Of a DNA stretch of 64,000 bases, positions 28,628 through 40,570 are shown piece by piece (within the stretch, counting starts at the first letter, position 1; every line of letters begins with the position of its first letter). Below the pieces are notes generated by a model. That model was not told where the DNA came from and ran no database searches. It was given only the letters and a program-made list of their open reading frames with translations. The translations under genes and the position numbers were made by a program. Source of the stretch: Rhizobium sp. Leaf262 (GTDB taxonomy: Bacteria > Pseudomonadota > Alphaproteobacteria > Rhizobiales > Rhizobiaceae); assembly GCF_001422245.1 (NCBI RefSeq), contig NZ_LMMM01000021.1, positions 62,001-126,000 on the forward strand. Reading direction: 5' to 3'.

Positions 28628-31624
28628 TCACTCTCCCAGCGCGTCTTCCAGGAATGCCGCGAGCTGCGCGAGGTGCTTGGACATCAGGCCCGTTGCAGGC
28701 GATGCAGCAGCCGGACGACCCGTGTAACGGACCTTCTGGTACTTGGCATCGATATGCGCCAGAACCCATTCCAGATAAGGGTCGATGAACGACCACGCAC
28801 CCATGTTCTTCGGCTCTTCCTGGCACCAGACCATCTCGGCATTGCGGAAGCGGGACAGCTCGTTGATGAGCGCCTTGGCCGGGAACGGATAAAGCTGTTC
28901 GATGCGCAGCAGGTAGACATCGTCGATGCCACGCTTTTCGCGCTCTTCGAGAAGATCGTAATAGACCTTGCCGGTGCAGAGCACGACGCGGCGGATCTTC
29001 GAATCCTTCTGGAGCTTGATCGGACCGTCCTTGATGACCTCCGCATCGTCCCACAGAAGACGGTGGAAGGAGGACTCGCCACCCAGTTCGGTCAGCGAAG
29101 ACGTCGCACGCTTGTGGCGCAGCAGAGACTTCGGCGTCATCAGGATCAGTGGCTTGCGGAAGTCGCGCTTCACCTGACGGCGCAGGATGTGGAAGTAGTT
29201 AGCCGGCGTCGTAACGTTGGCGACCTGCATGTTGTCTTCGGCGCACATCTGCAACCAGCGTTCCAGACGAGCGGACGAATGTTCCGGGCCCTGACCTTCA
29301 TAGCCATGCGGCAGAAGGCAGACGAGACCGGACATACGCAACCACTTGCGTTCACCCGACGAGATGAACTGGTCGAACACGACCTGCGCACCGTTGGCGA
29401 AGTCACCGAACTGGGCTTCCCACAGCGTCAGCGCATTCGGGCGGGCCAGCGAGTAGCCATATTCGAAACCGAGAACAGCTTCTTCAGACAGCATGGAGTT
29501 GATAACTTCGTAGCGAGCCTGCGTTGGCGCAAGGTTTGCCAGCGGAATATAGCGCTCTTCCGTCTCCTGATCGTAGAGGACCGAGTGGCGCTGCGAGAAG
29601 GTACCGCGTTCGCAATCCTGACCGGACAGACGGATCTTGTGACCGTCTACGACCAGCGAACCGAATGCCATGGCTTCCGCCATCGCCCAATCCAGACCTT
29701 CGCCGGTCTCGATCATGTTGGCGCGGTTTTCCATGAAACGCTGAATGGTCTTGTGCGCCTTGAAGCCCTCAGGAATGGTCGACAGCTTGCGGCCGATTTC
29801 CTTGAGCTGCTTCATCGGAGCGCCGGTCTTGCCACGACGCTGCTCATCGGCATTGTCGGCGGCACGCAGACCGGACCACTGACCGTCCAGCCAGTCGGCC
29901 TTGTTCGGTTTGTAGCTCTGGCCGGCTTCGAATTCCTGCTCCAGATTGGCGCGCCAATCGGCCTTCATCTTTTCGAATTCGCCTTCGGTCAACAGACCTT
30001 CGGCAATCAGGCGCTCCGCATAGATATTCGCAACGGTCTTGTGCGCGCGAATGACCTTGTACATCTTCGGTTGCGTGAAGGACGGCTCGTCGCCTTCGTT
30101 GTGGCCGAAGCGGCGATAGCAGAACATGTCGATGACGACAGGCTTGTGGAACTTCATACGGTATTCGGTCGCAACCTTGGCCGCATAGACCACCGCTTCC
30201 GGATCGTCACCATTGACGTGGAAGATCGGCGCTTCGATCATCTTGGCAACGTCGGATGGATAAGGCGACGAGCGCGAGAAGCCCGGATTGGTCGTGAAGC
30301 CGATCTGGTTGTTGATGATGAAGTGCATGGTACCGGCAACGCGGTGACCGCGCAGACCGGACAGGCCGAGAATTTCAGCAACCACGCCCTGACCGGCAAA
30401 AGCGGCATCGCCGTGCAGCAGCAGTGGCAGAACCTTGGCACGCTCGGACAATGGAATGGTATCGCCATCCCACGACTTGGCAAGCTGGTCCTGCTTGGCG
30501 CGGGCCTTGCCCATGACGACAGGGTTGACGATTTCAAGGTGCGACGGGTTGGCCGTCAGCGACAGGTGAACCTTGTTGCCATCGAATTCGCGGTCGGAAG
30601 ACGCACCCAGGTGGTACTTCACGTCACCAGAACCTTCGACATCGTCAGGCTTGAACGAACCGCCTTTGAACTCATGGAACACGGCGCGGTGCGGCTTGCC
30701 CATGACGTTCGTCAGAACGTTCAGACGGCCACGGTGGGCCATGCCGAGAACGACTTCCTCCAGACCGTCCTGGCCGCCACGCTTGATGATCTGTTCCAGC
30801 GCCGGGATCAGCGATTCGCCGCCATCGAGACCGAAACGCTTGGTGCCTTTGAAGCGAACGTCGAGGAACTGCTCATAGCCTTCGGCTTCGACCAGCTTGG
30901 ACAGGATCGCCTTTTTGCCTTCAGCTGTGAAGGCAACGCCCTTGTCCGGGCCTTCGATACGTTCCTGAATCCAGCCCTTTTCTTCCGGGCTCGACATATG
31001 CATGAATTCGACGCCAAGCGTCGAACAATAGGTGCGCTCGAGAATCTCGATCATTTCGCGCACGCTGGCATATTCGAGGCCAAGGACGTTATCGATGAAA
31101 ATCTTGCGGTCGTAGTCGCTTTCCTCGAAGCCGTAGGACTTCGGCGACAGCTCGTTGTAATCCTCAACCGCGCTGGCAATGCCCAGCGGATCGAGCTTGG
31201 CATGCAGGTGGCCGCGCATGCGGTAGGCGCGGATCATCATGATGGCGCGGACGCTGTCGCGTGTCGCCTGAAGAACCTCTGCCTCGCTCACAGCCTTACC
31301 GGTTTCAGCACCCTTGGCTTCCGCCTTGGCCTGAACCTTCTTTTCGATAGCCTTTTCGACGGTGGCCCAGTTGCCATCCAGCGCCGAAATCAGATCGCCA
31401 TTGGCGGCAATCGGCCAGTTGGAACGCTTCCAGGAAGCGCCCTTCGCCGCAGCCTTCACATCTTCGGGATTGTCGGAAAGCCCCTTGAAGAAGCTCTGCC
31501 ATTCTGGAGACACGGAGGACGGATCCTCCTCGTACCGGGCGTAGAGCTGCTCGATATAGGCCGCATTCGCGCCGTCTAGAAACGACGTGATCTGAAACTG
31601 CTCGTTGGCTTCTTGCCTTGCCAT
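28628..31624 (-). CDS. sucA: 2-oxoglutarate dehydrogenase E1
   Basis: This 998-aa thiamine-diphosphate enzyme decarboxylates 2-oxoglutarate. Its N-terminus QITSFLDGANAAYIEQLYARYEEDP is the short E1 segment that binds E2. Thiamine-binding residues are in HGDAAFAGQGVV and the MAHRGRLN stretch. I chose ATG 31624 (MARQEAN), which gives the family length; the frame stays open 90 bases further, but that stretch is not conserved in E1 as far as I know. No close ribosome site precedes it, though GAGGAGG lies about 30 nt upstream. Confidence 0.96.
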   Translation of the reverse strand: MARQEANEQFQITSFLDGANAAYIEQLYARYEEDPSSVSPEWQSFFKGLSDNPEDVKAAAKGASWKRSNWPIAANGDLISALDGNWATVEKAIEKKVQAKAEAKGAETGKAVSEAEVLQATRDSVRAIMMIRAYRMRGHLHAKLDPLGIASAVEDYNELSPKSYGFEESDYDRKIFIDNVLGLEYASVREMIEILERTYCSTLGVEFMHMSSPEEKGWIQERIEGPDKGVAFTAEGKKAILSKLVEAEGYEQFLDVRFKGTKRFGLDGGESLIPALEQIIKRGGQDGLEEVVLGMAHRGRLNVLTNVMGKPHRAVFHEFKGGSFKPDDVEGSGDVKYHLGASSDREFDGNKVHLSLTANPSHLEIVNPVVMGKARAKQDQLAKSWDGDTIPLSERAKVLPLLLHGDAAFAGQGVVAEILGLSGLRGHRVAGTMHFIINNQIGFTTNPGFSRSSPYPSDVAKMIEAPIFHVNGDDPEAVVYAAKVATEYRMKFHKPVVIDMFCYRRFGHNEGDEPSFTQPKMYKVIRAHKTVANIYAERLIAEGLLTEGEFEKMKADWRANLEQEFEAGQSYKPNKADWLDGQWSGLRAADNADEQRRGKTGAPMKQLKEIGRKLSTIPEGFKAHKTIQRFMENRANMIETGEGLDWAMAEAMAFGSLVVDGHKIRLSGQDCERGTFSQRHSVLYDQETEERYIPLANLAPTQARYEVINSMLSEEAVLGFEYGYSLARPNALTLWEAQFGDFANGAQVVFDQFISSGERKWLRMSGLVCLLPHGYEGQGPEHSSARLERWLQMCAEDNMQVANVTTPANYFHILRRQVKRDFRKPLILMTPKSLLRHKRATSSLTELGGESSFHRLLWDDAEVIKDGPIKLQKDSKIRRVVLCTGKVYYDLLEEREKRGIDDVYLLRIEQLYPFPAKALINELSRFRNAEMVWCQEEPKNMGAWSFIDPYLEWVLAHIDAKYQKVRYTGRPAAASPATGLMSKHLAQLAAFLEDALGE

Positions 31625-31745
31625 TGTGTTTTCGCGGACGTATTCGCCCGCCTCCTCAATCCCGTTGATGACCGTTTCCGGTCTGCCGCTTTCGTTCACG
31701 CCATCAGGTCTCACCTTAAGGCGTCAGTCTTTCTTCTTGCGGCTT

Positions 31746-31776
31746 CGGGCAGGCTGCCGTTTCCGACCCCTGCCCG
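31746..31776 (-). repeat. GC-rich hairpin between sucD and sucA
   Basis: CGGGCAGG (31746-31753) and CCTGCCCG (31769-31776) form an 8-bp stem around 15 bases. It lies in the 171-bp gap between sucD and sucA and could be an mRNA processing or stability element. No T-run follows it, so it is not a standard terminator. Confidence 0.4.
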
Positions 31777-31795
31777 CTGCCAAATTGATGCGATC

Positions 31796-32698
31796 TCAGC
31801 CCTTGAGGACTTCGACCAGCGTCTTGCCAAGGCGTGCCGGGGAAGGCGAAACCTTGATGCCCGCTGCTTCCATGGCAGCGATCTTGGATTCCGCGTCGCC
31901 CTTGCCACCGGAAACGACAGCACCGGCGTGGCCCATGGTACGTCCCTTTGGAGCGGTACGACCTGCAATGAAGCCAGCCATTGGCTTCTTACGGCCCTTC
32001 TTGGCTTCGTCGATCAGGAACTGTGCTGCTTCTTCTTCTGCTGCACCGCCGATTTCGCCGATCATGATGATCGACTGCGTGGCTTCGTCAGCGAGGAACA
32101 TTTCCAGCACGTCGATGAACTCGGTGCCCTTGACCGGGTCGCCGCCGATACCGACAGCCGTCGTCTGTCCCAAGCCTTCGTTGGATGTCTGGAACACAGC
32201 TTCGTATGTAAGTGTGCCGGAGCGCGACACAATACCAACAGAACCCTTGCGGAAGATCGAGCCCGGCATGATGCCGATCTTGCACTCTTCCGGCGTCATG
32301 ATGCCTGGGCAGTTAGGCCCGAGCAGACGCGAGCTGGAGCGGTCGAGGCGGGCCTTGACGCGAACCATGTCCATGACAGGAATGCCTTCGGTGATGCAGG
32401 TGATGAACGGAATTTCCGCATCGATGGCTTCGATGATCGCGTCTGCGGCGCCGGCTGGCGGAACGTAGATCACGGATGCATCTGCACCGGTCTTTTCCTT
32501 GGCTTCGGCAACCGACGCAAAGATCGGCAGGCTTTCGCCCTTCGAACCGGTCCAGGTTTCGCCACCCTTCTTCGGGTGAATACCGCCAACCATCTGCGTA
32601 CCGTAGTACGCAAGCGCCTGTTCGGTGTGGAAGGTGCCGGTCTTGCCGGTCAGACCCTGAACGAGGATCTTGGTGTCTTTGTTTACAAGAATAGACAT
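31796..32698 (-). CDS. sucD: Succinyl-CoA synthetase alpha subunit
   Basis: This 300-aa subunit has a CoA-binding Rossmann region at the N-terminus ([12 protein letters not shown]) and the phospho-His in [12 protein letters not shown] near residue 253. With SucC it converts succinyl-CoA to succinate with formation of ATP or GTP. The ATG at 32698 is preceded by GAGGGA; the frame is open much further upstream but overlaps sucC out of register. The start lies 17 bp after the sucC stop. Confidence 0.97.
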   Translation of the reverse strand: MSILVNKDTKILVQGLTGKTGTFHTEQALAYYGTQMVGGIHPKKGGETWTGSKGESLPIFASVAEAKEKTGADASVIYVPPAGAADAIIEAIDAEIPFITCITEGIPVMDMVRVKARLDRSSSRLLGPNCPGIMTPEECKIGIMPGSIFRKGSVGIVSRSGTLTYEAVFQTSNEGLGQTTAVGIGGDPVKGTEFIDVLEMFLADEATQSIIMIGEIGGAAEEEAAQFLIDEAKKGRKKPMAGFIAGRTAPKGRTMGHAGAVVSGGKGDAESKIAAMEAAGIKVSPSPARLGKTLVEVLKG

Positions 32699-32715
32699 TA
32701 TTTCAAGTCCCTCAA

Positions 32716-33909
<1,194 letters not shown>

Positions 33910-33933
33910 GGATTAATCCCTGTTTGTAGCCAC

Positions 33934-33974
33934 TTAGAGCGTCCCGCGTCCTCAGACGCAGAAGGACGCTCTAA
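33934..33974. repeat. Nested palindrome in the mdh-sucC gap (REP-like)
   Basis: TTAGAGCGTCC and GGACGCTCTAA are perfect 11-base outer arms. Between them, GCGTC and GACGC form an inner 5-bp stem around a CTCA loop. AGAGCG...CGCTCTA palindromes are common intergenic units in Rhizobiales genomes, so this is probably a member of such a repeat family. It may also stabilise the end of the mdh message. Confidence 0.6.
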
Positions 33975-34039
33975 ACTATTGAATCTACGCATCGTGCCTT
34001 GCAAAACCGAGTTCGGTTCTGCGCCGATGCGTCAGGCAA

Positions 34040-35074
<1,035 letters not shown>

Positions 35075-35142
35075 TTAGCTTTATTGGCCCGAAATGGCAA
35101 CAGATTCTTTTGATACAAGTATTTTCAATCGTTTAGATAATA

Positions 35143-35168
35143 AATTTCTTACGTAAACGTAAGAAATT
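35143..35168. promoter_or_regulatory. 26-bp perfect dyad upstream of mdh, candidate operator
   Basis: The 12-base arms AATTTCTTACGT and ACGTAAGAAATT pair perfectly around AA. On the minus strand the core reads TTTCTTACGTTTACGTAA, an 18-base string found again exactly at 40798-40815 near sdhC. TATTAT follows 17 bases after TTCTTA on the minus strand, so the dyad may sit in the promoter spacer. A regulator of TCA genes is the likely ligand, identity unknown. Confidence 0.6.
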
Positions 35169-35182
35169 AAATAACAGAACTG

Positions 35183-36346
35183 TCATGCGGCGGCGCGCTT
35201 CTCGTTGTGCAGAGCGAGGTAGTCAGCGCTTCGCATCTCGAACAGGCGCGACGCCGTTCGGTCAAACTCGAAACCTTCCGTACCCTTTCGCTTGCCCAGC
35301 AAATCCTCTGGCATGGCAGCAGCAGAAGCAAACAGCCTTGTCGTGTGATCGTAGAGCGCATCGACCAGGATGATGAAACGCTTCGTCTCGTTGCGCTTAT
35401 CGGCACTGAGGAGCGGGATGTGGTCGATAAAGATCGTATCGAACCGGTCGGCAATGGCCAGAAAATCCGATGCACCGAGCGGCTTTTCACAAAGGTCGGA
35501 GAAGGAAAAACGTGCAACCCGGCCCGCCGCACGGGGAACATGGATCGAGCGGCCCTTGATGGCGATTTCCGTCGGCGCAACGGCATGGCCTTCCGTCAGC
35601 TGGCGCCATGCCATGTCCATGGCCTTGTCTGACGCATCATCCAGCGGCGTGACGTAGACGGGCAGGCTTTTGATTTTTTCCATCCGGTAGTCGGTGGGGC
35701 TGTTCAGCGTGACGACAACCACGTGCTGCTGGAGCAAGTCGACAAAGGGCATAAACAGGCTACGATTGAGCCCGTCCTTGTAAAGATTGTCGGGCAAGAC
35801 GTTGGACGTCGTCACCAGCACGCAGCCATTGGCAAAAAGCTCGGCAAACAGGCGAGCAAGGATCATAGCATCGGCGATATCCGTGACCGAAAACTCATCG
35901 AAACACAGCAGCTCCGCCTCGGCCAGCAACTGTGCGGCCACTGGCGGGATCGGGTCCGCCTGCTTGGTTTCGCCGCTCTTCAATTTCTGACGATGCGCGT
36001 GGACGCGATTGTGAACATCAGCCATGAATTCATGGAAATGGCAGCGCCGTTTCTTTTCGACAGGGGCCAGCTGAAAGAACATATCCATCAGCATCGTCTT
36101 GCCACGCCCCACGCTGCCCTCGACGTAAAGACCTTTGACGCCTGTAGCGGGTCCGGCTTTTTTCGCAAACATCCAGCCCAGCGCGCTCTTTTTCTTGGCG
36201 GGCTTGCGGATTTTGAGATCGGTCAGAATACGGTCGAGCTGTGCGGCCACATCCATTTGTGCGGCGTCGGCCTTCAGTTCGCCAGAGGCGGTCAATGCGT
36301 TGAGTTGCTCAACGACGCTATGATTGTAGTCTGGTAATGGCTTCAT
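35183..36346 (-). CDS. zapE: Cell division protein ZapE (AFG1-like ATPase)
   Basis: This 387-aa P-loop ATPase has Walker A GSVGRGKTMLMD and Walker B ELLCFDEFSVTD. The MFFQLAPVEKKRRCHFHEFM stretch is typical of the AFG1/ZapE family. ZapE acts on the division ring in E. coli, and mitochondrial AFG1 helps respiratory complex quality control. Its place between the sdh and mdh genes, seen in many alphaproteobacteria, would suit either role. The mdh promoter dyad lies just downstream. Confidence 0.93.
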   Translation of the reverse strand: MKPLPDYNHSVVEQLNALTASGELKADAAQMDVAAQLDRILTDLKIRKPAKKKSALGWMFAKKAGPATGVKGLYVEGSVGRGKTMLMDMFFQLAPVEKKRRCHFHEFMADVHNRVHAHRQKLKSGETKQADPIPPVAAQLLAEAELLCFDEFSVTDIADAMILARLFAELFANGCVLVTTSNVLPDNLYKDGLNRSLFMPFVDLLQQHVVVVTLNSPTDYRMEKIKSLPVYVTPLDDASDKAMDMAWRQLTEGHAVAPTEIAIKGRSIHVPRAAGRVARFSFSDLCEKPLGASDFLAIADRFDTIFIDHIPLLSADKRNETKRFIILVDALYDHTTRLFASAAAMPEDLLGKRKGTEGFEFDRTASRLFEMRSADYLALHNEKRAAA

Positions 36347-36395
36347 GAAAGCGCCTCAGACGCGAGCAACGTTGGACGCTGCCCGCGTGACAGAA

Positions 36396-36932
36396 TTAAC
36401 GGCTGAGGCTGAGTGGCTGACCGCTGTTGGTCGTGCCGTCGTAACGGGTATCGCCGGTCTTGTAGACGCGACCGATCGTATCGCCAGCTCGGTTCTTGAA
36501 CTGAACCATTTTGTTCGACACTTCCCATGAACCCATTGACGAAAGCTCGCCTGCGCAACCACGCGTGCCGCCACGCGAACCGCTGCCAAGGTTGGTCAAT
36601 GTCAGGAACATGTCACAGCTCGCGCCGCCATTCGAGACACGCCAGTTACCAACCATGGCTTCCTTGGTGACATCCATGGCCGCTGCAGGAGCAGCAGACG
36701 CCACGTTCGTGCCACCGGATGCGGCATTGGCGGGGGCTGTCGGGAACTGTGTCGAGCCGCCTGGAGGCGGCAGAGCGCCGGACTGAACAGATGGAACCGG
36801 CTGCGCCTGCAAGGGAGGAGTATAGCCGGGATTACCGCTAGGACCGCTATTGTTGTAATCGTAGGAGGTGCGTTGGCAACCGGCAAGGCTCATAACAACC
36901 GCAAGACCTGTCACCACATATCTAAACTGCAT
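36396..36932 (-). CDS. AprI/Inh-type protease-inhibitor lipoprotein, Omp19-like
   Basis: This 178-aa lipoprotein has a signal peptide ending in LAGC with the acylated Cys19. A Pro/Ala/Ser-rich linker containing TQFPTAPA comes next, then an Inh beta-barrel domain ([14 protein letters not shown] ... [14 protein letters not shown] ... [16 protein letters not shown]). The linker and C-terminus resemble Brucella Omp19, an outer-membrane lipoprotein that inhibits proteases. It is probably anchored in the outer membrane and shields against host or self proteases. It lies 49 bp upstream of zapE on the same strand, with GGAG before the ATG. Confidence 0.85.
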   Translation of the reverse strand: MQFRYVVTGLAVVMSLAGCQRTSYDYNNSGPSGNPGYTPPLQAQPVPSVQSGALPPPGGSTQFPTAPANAASGGTNVASAAPAAAMDVTKEAMVGNWRVSNGGASCDMFLTLTNLGSGSRGGTRGCAGELSSMGSWEVSNKMVQFKNRAGDTIGRVYKTGDTRYDGTTNSGQPLSLSR

Positions 36933-37084
36933 CTCTAGCTCCCGATTCTCTCTACTTCGGAACGAACATGTCTACACAAAACGGCTGAATTATTACGAAA
37001 GCATTAGCCTAAACACCGGAATGTCTCGGTAACAGCAATTTCAGTCGAATTTTATCGGAATTTTCAGACCCTCTTATGGTCAAA

Positions 37085-37111
37085 CGGGCCACGACTGGAA
37101 GTCATGGCCCG
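37085..37111 (-). terminator. Terminator of the sdh operon
   Basis: CGGGCCATGACT and AGTCGTGGCCCG (minus strand) form a 12-bp stem with one G-T pair and a 3-base loop, followed by TTTGACC. It lies 26 bp past the sdhB stop. The T-run is short, so termination may be partial. The next gene, the Omp19-like lipoprotein, starts about 150 bp further on. Confidence 0.6.
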
Positions 37112-37137
37112 CTCCTTATCAACAATCTTGAGCCGCA

Positions 37138-37917
37138 TCAAACGCGGCGCTCGACCATCATTTTCTTGATTTCGGCAATCGCCTTAGCCGGATTGAGGCC
37201 CTTCGGACAGGCTTGTGCACAATTCATGATGGTATGGCAGCGATAAAGGCGGAAGGGGTCTTCGAGGTTGTCAAGACGCTCGCCGGTGGCTTCGTCGCGG
37301 CTGTCGATCAGCCAGCGATAGGCCTGCAGCAGAACGGCTGGACCGAGATAACGGTCGCCATTCCACCAGTAGCTGGGACAGGAGGTGGAGCAGCAGGCGC
37401 ACAGAATGCACTCATAGAGACCATCCAGCTTCTGACGGTCGTCATGACTCTGCTTCCATTCCTTGGCAGGCGTCGGAGACACCGTCTTCAGCCAGGGTTC
37501 GATGGAGCGGTGCTGCGCATAGAAGTTGGAAAGATCAGGAACAAGGTCCTTCACAACAGGCATGTGGGGCAACGGGTAAACCTTAACGGTGCCGTTGATT
37601 TCCTCCATGCCCTTGGTGCAGGCCAGCGTGTTCGTGCCATCGATATTCATAGCGCAGGAACCGCAAATGCCTTCGCGGCACGAGCGGCGCAGCGTCAGCG
37701 TCGGGTCGATGTTGTTCTTGATGTAAAGGAGTGCATCGAGAACCATCGGGCCGCAATCATCGACGTCGATGTAATAGGTATCGATGCGCGGATTCTGGCC
37801 GTCATCAGGGTTCCAGCGGTAAATCCGGTATTCGCGAACATTCTTCGCGCCTGTCGGCTTCGGCCAGACCTTGCCTTCGGTCATCTGAGAGTTCTTGGGA
37901 AGAGCAAGTTCAACCAT
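37138..37917 (-). CDS. sdhB: Succinate dehydrogenase iron-sulfur subunit
   Basis: This 259-aa subunit carries three clusters: a 2Fe-2S site in [16 protein letters not shown], and the 4Fe-4S and 3Fe-4S sites in [17 protein letters not shown] and [17 protein letters not shown]. It passes electrons from FAD in SdhA to quinone in the membrane. ATG 37917 has GAGGAA upstream; a TTG six bases earlier is less likely. It follows sdhA by 17 bp. Confidence 0.97.
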   Translation of the reverse strand: MVELALPKNSQMTEGKVWPKPTGAKNVREYRIYRWNPDDGQNPRIDTYYIDVDDCGPMVLDALLYIKNNIDPTLTLRRSCREGICGSCAMNIDGTNTLACTKGMEEINGTVKVYPLPHMPVVKDLVPDLSNFYAQHRSIEPWLKTVSPTPAKEWKQSHDDRQKLDGLYECILCACCSTSCPSYWWNGDRYLGPAVLLQAYRWLIDSRDEATGERLDNLEDPFRLYRCHTIMNCAQACPKGLNPAKAIAEIKKMMVERRV

Positions 37918-37934
37918 GTCCAATTCCTCTCAAA

Positions 37935-39779
37935 TCAATAGACGCGAGCTTTGGGTGCGATCTTCTGGAGATCGATGCCCTCAGCGATAAGGTCGGTGTG
38001 AACCGGGCGGTAATCGAGCTTCACGTCGCCCTGCTCGTTGACCCAGGCCAGCGTGTGCTTGCGCCAGTTGACGTCGTCACGACCGCCGAACGGACCGTCC
38101 ACGAAGTCTTCACGCGCATGGCTGCCACGGCTTTCCTTGCGGGCTTCCGCGCCGTAAACCGTGGTGATGGCGTTGGCCATGAGGTTTTCGAGTTCCAGCG
38201 TTTCCACCAGATCGGAGTTCCAGACCATCGAGCGGTCGGTGACCTTGATGTCGGGCAGCTCTTTCCAGATGGCGGAAATGCGCTTGCAACCGCTTTCTAG
38301 CGATTCCTGCGTGCGGAACACGGCAGCATCGTCCTGCATGGCGCGCTGCATCTTGTCGCGCAGAACGGCGGTTGGTGTGCCGCCATTGGCGTTGCGAAGA
38401 CGGTCGAAGCGATCCATGATCTTGTCGCAAGCGGCGACGTTGAGCGCTGGAATAGCGCTGGCACGGTCGATCACTTCAGCAGCGCGAATAGCGGCAGCAC
38501 GACCGAACACCACAAGGTCGATCAGCGAGTTGGAACCGAGGCGGTTTGCACCGTGCACCGAGGCGCAACCGGCTTCACCCACGGCCATCAGGCCGGGAAT
38601 GATACGCTCAGGGTTTTCGCTATCGGCGTTCAGCACTTCACCCCAATAGTTGGTGGGAATGCCGCCCATATTGTAGTGAACCGTCGGCAGAACCGGGATC
38701 GGCTCGCGCGTCACGTCCACGCCTGCGAAAATCTTCGCACTTTCGGAAATGCCCGGCAGACGTTCGTGCAGGATAGCCGGATCGAGGTGATCCAGGTGCA
38801 GGAAGATGTGGTCCTTGTTCTTGCCAACGCCACGACCTTCACGAATTTCCATGGTCATGCAGCGCGAGACGACGTCACGCGAGGCAAGATCCTTGGCTGA
38901 TGGCGCGTAACGCTCCATGAAACGCTCGCCTTCGGAGTTGACGAGGTAACCGCCCTCACCGCGTGCACCTTCGGTAATCAGACAGCCTGCGCCGTAGATG
39001 CCGGTCGGGTGGAACTGAACGAATTCCATGTCCTGAAGCGGCAGACCGGCGCGTGCAATCATGCCGCCGCCATCACCGGTGCAGGTATGTGCCGAAGTTG
39101 CCGAGAAGTAGGCGCGGCCATAACCGCCGGTCGCAAGAACAACCATCTTGGCCGTGAAGCGATGGATGGTGCCGTCATCGAGGTTCCAGGCGACGACGCC
39201 CGTGCAACGGCTGCCATCATCGGACATGATGAGGTCGAGCGCAAAATATTCAATAAAGAATTCGGCGTTGTTGCGCAGCGACTGGCCATAAAGCGTGTGC
39301 AGAATGGCGTGGCCGGTACGGTCGGCAGCAGCGCAGGTGCGCTGTACCGGCGGGCCTTCGCCGTAATTCTGCATGTGGCCGCCGAACGGGCGCTGGTAAA
39401 TCTTGCCTTCGGCGTTACGCGAGAACGGCACGCCGTAATGCTCCAGCTCATAGACCGCCTTTGGCGCTTCCATGGCGAGATACTGCATGGCATCGACATC
39501 GCCCAGCCAGTCAGAACCCTTGACGGTATCGTACATGTGCCACTGCCAGCTATCCGGCGTCATGTTGTTGAGCGAAGCGGCAATACCGCCCTGCGCCGCA
39601 ACCGTGTGCGAACGGGTCGGGAAAACCTTGGTGATGCAGGCTGTCTTGAAGCCCTGTTCGGCCATGCCGAGCGTCGCGCGAAGACCCGCGCCACCGGCAC
39701 CAACGACGATCACATCATAGGAGTGGTCGACGTAAGTATAGGCCTTGCCGTTCTGAGAAGGTGAACTGTTAGGTGCCAT
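37935..39779 (-). CDS. sdhA: Succinate dehydrogenase flavoprotein subunit
   Basis: This 614-aa subunit oxidises succinate to fumarate. It has the FAD motif [11 protein letters not shown], the covalent-FAD His in [15 protein letters not shown], and the catalytic stretch [21 protein letters not shown]. It lies 5 bp after sdhD in the order sdhC-sdhD-sdhA-sdhB. Length and motif content are normal. Confidence 0.98.
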   Translation of the reverse strand: MAPNSSPSQNGKAYTYVDHSYDVIVVGAGGAGLRATLGMAEQGFKTACITKVFPTRSHTVAAQGGIAASLNNMTPDSWQWHMYDTVKGSDWLGDVDAMQYLAMEAPKAVYELEHYGVPFSRNAEGKIYQRPFGGHMQNYGEGPPVQRTCAAADRTGHAILHTLYGQSLRNNAEFFIEYFALDLIMSDDGSRCTGVVAWNLDDGTIHRFTAKMVVLATGGYGRAYFSATSAHTCTGDGGGMIARAGLPLQDMEFVQFHPTGIYGAGCLITEGARGEGGYLVNSEGERFMERYAPSAKDLASRDVVSRCMTMEIREGRGVGKNKDHIFLHLDHLDPAILHERLPGISESAKIFAGVDVTREPIPVLPTVHYNMGGIPTNYWGEVLNADSENPERIIPGLMAVGEAGCASVHGANRLGSNSLIDLVVFGRAAAIRAAEVIDRASAIPALNVAACDKIMDRFDRLRNANGGTPTAVLRDKMQRAMQDDAAVFRTQESLESGCKRISAIWKELPDIKVTDRSMVWNSDLVETLELENLMANAITTVYGAEARKESRGSHAREDFVDGPFGGRDDVNWRKHTLAWVNEQGDVKLDYRPVHTDLIAEGIDLQKIAPKARVY

Positions 39780-39784
39780 GACGA

Positions 39785-40165
39785 TTATCCTGCGAATGCG
39801 ATTTTCAGAACGGCGAAGAGACAGAGACCAGCCATGATCACCGAGAAGAAGGTGTTGAGCATGAGAAGGACCAGCTTTGGCACTTCCGCATGCACGTAGT
39901 CTTCGATGATGACCTGCATGCCGAGCTTCATGTGAATGATGCCGGAGATGACGACGAGCGCCATCGTGACCGCAACCAGCGGGTTCGACAGAGCCGAGGC
40001 AACCACCTCGTAGGGCGCACCGCCATACATGACGAGGAAAACGACAAAGAAGATCAGCAGCGGAACGTTGGCAACCGCCGTCACGCGCTGGCGCCAGAAA
40101 TGCTCGGTGCCTTCCTTGGCAGAGCCAAGACCGCGAACCTTATTGAGAGGTGTACGCATATCCAT
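39785..40165 (-). CDS. sdhD: Succinate dehydrogenase membrane anchor, SdhD
   Basis: This 126-aa hydrophobic subunit has three membrane helices. The heme/quinone-region stretch is [17 protein letters not shown]. The N-terminus [24 protein letters not shown] is the conserved cytoplasmic cap of alphaproteobacterial SdhD. It anchors SdhAB together with SdhC and is the second gene of the operon. Confidence 0.95.
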   Translation of the reverse strand: MDMRTPLNKVRGLGSAKEGTEHFWRQRVTAVANVPLLIFFVVFLVMYGGAPYEVVASALSNPLVAVTMALVVISGIIHMKLGMQVIIEDYVHAEVPKLVLLMLNTFFSVIMAGLCLFAVLKIAFAG

Positions 40166-40177
40166 GACAGTATCTCC

Positions 40178-40570
40178 TCAGCGCACGATCAGGGCGATGA
40201 CCCAGATCAGCGCGGTCAGACAGATCGAAACCACCCACGATGCTTTGGCCATTTTCGTGGTGAAATGCTTGTCGAAGCCGTGACCCAGATCCCACATGAA
40301 ATGGCGAAAACCACCCAGCATGTGATGGACGAGCGCCCAGGTGTAGCCGATCAGAACAAGCTTGCCGATGATGGAACTCATGGCCCACTGAACCCAGCTA
40401 TAGGCATCGACACCCGACGCCGTCGCGATCAGCCACCAGGCGACCAGCAACGTGCCGAAGTAGAGCGCCGCACCGGTGATGCGGTGCACGATCGATGCAA
40501 GCATGGTTGGAATAAGCTTGTAGACTTGAAGATGCGGCGACAATGGCCGATTGCTTGTCGTATTCGCCAT
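40178..40570 (-). CDS. sdhC: Succinate dehydrogenase cytochrome b556 subunit
   Basis: This 130-aa subunit begins MANTTSNRPLSPHLQVYKLIPTM and has three helices. A heme-ligand His lies in the second (TWALVHHMLGGFRHFMWD), and the HRITG motif is in the first. The ATG at 40570 has GAGGT before it; the open frame upstream is non-coding leader. It is the first gene of the sdh operon, and a dyad shared with the mdh promoter lies about 230 bp upstream. Confidence 0.96.
   Translation of the reverse strand: MANTTSNRPLSPHLQVYKLIPTMLASIVHRITGAALYFGTLLVAWWLIATASGVDAYSWVQWAMSSIIGKLVLIGYTWALVHHMLGGFRHFMWDLGHGFDKHFTTKMAKASWVVSICLTALIWVIALIVR

Noticed and set aside
28610-31579. 989-codon open frame on the plus strand
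   Set aside because: It is antisense to sucA over its whole length, has no ribosome site and is not a recognisable protein. Long antisense frames are expected in GC-rich codon-biased genes.
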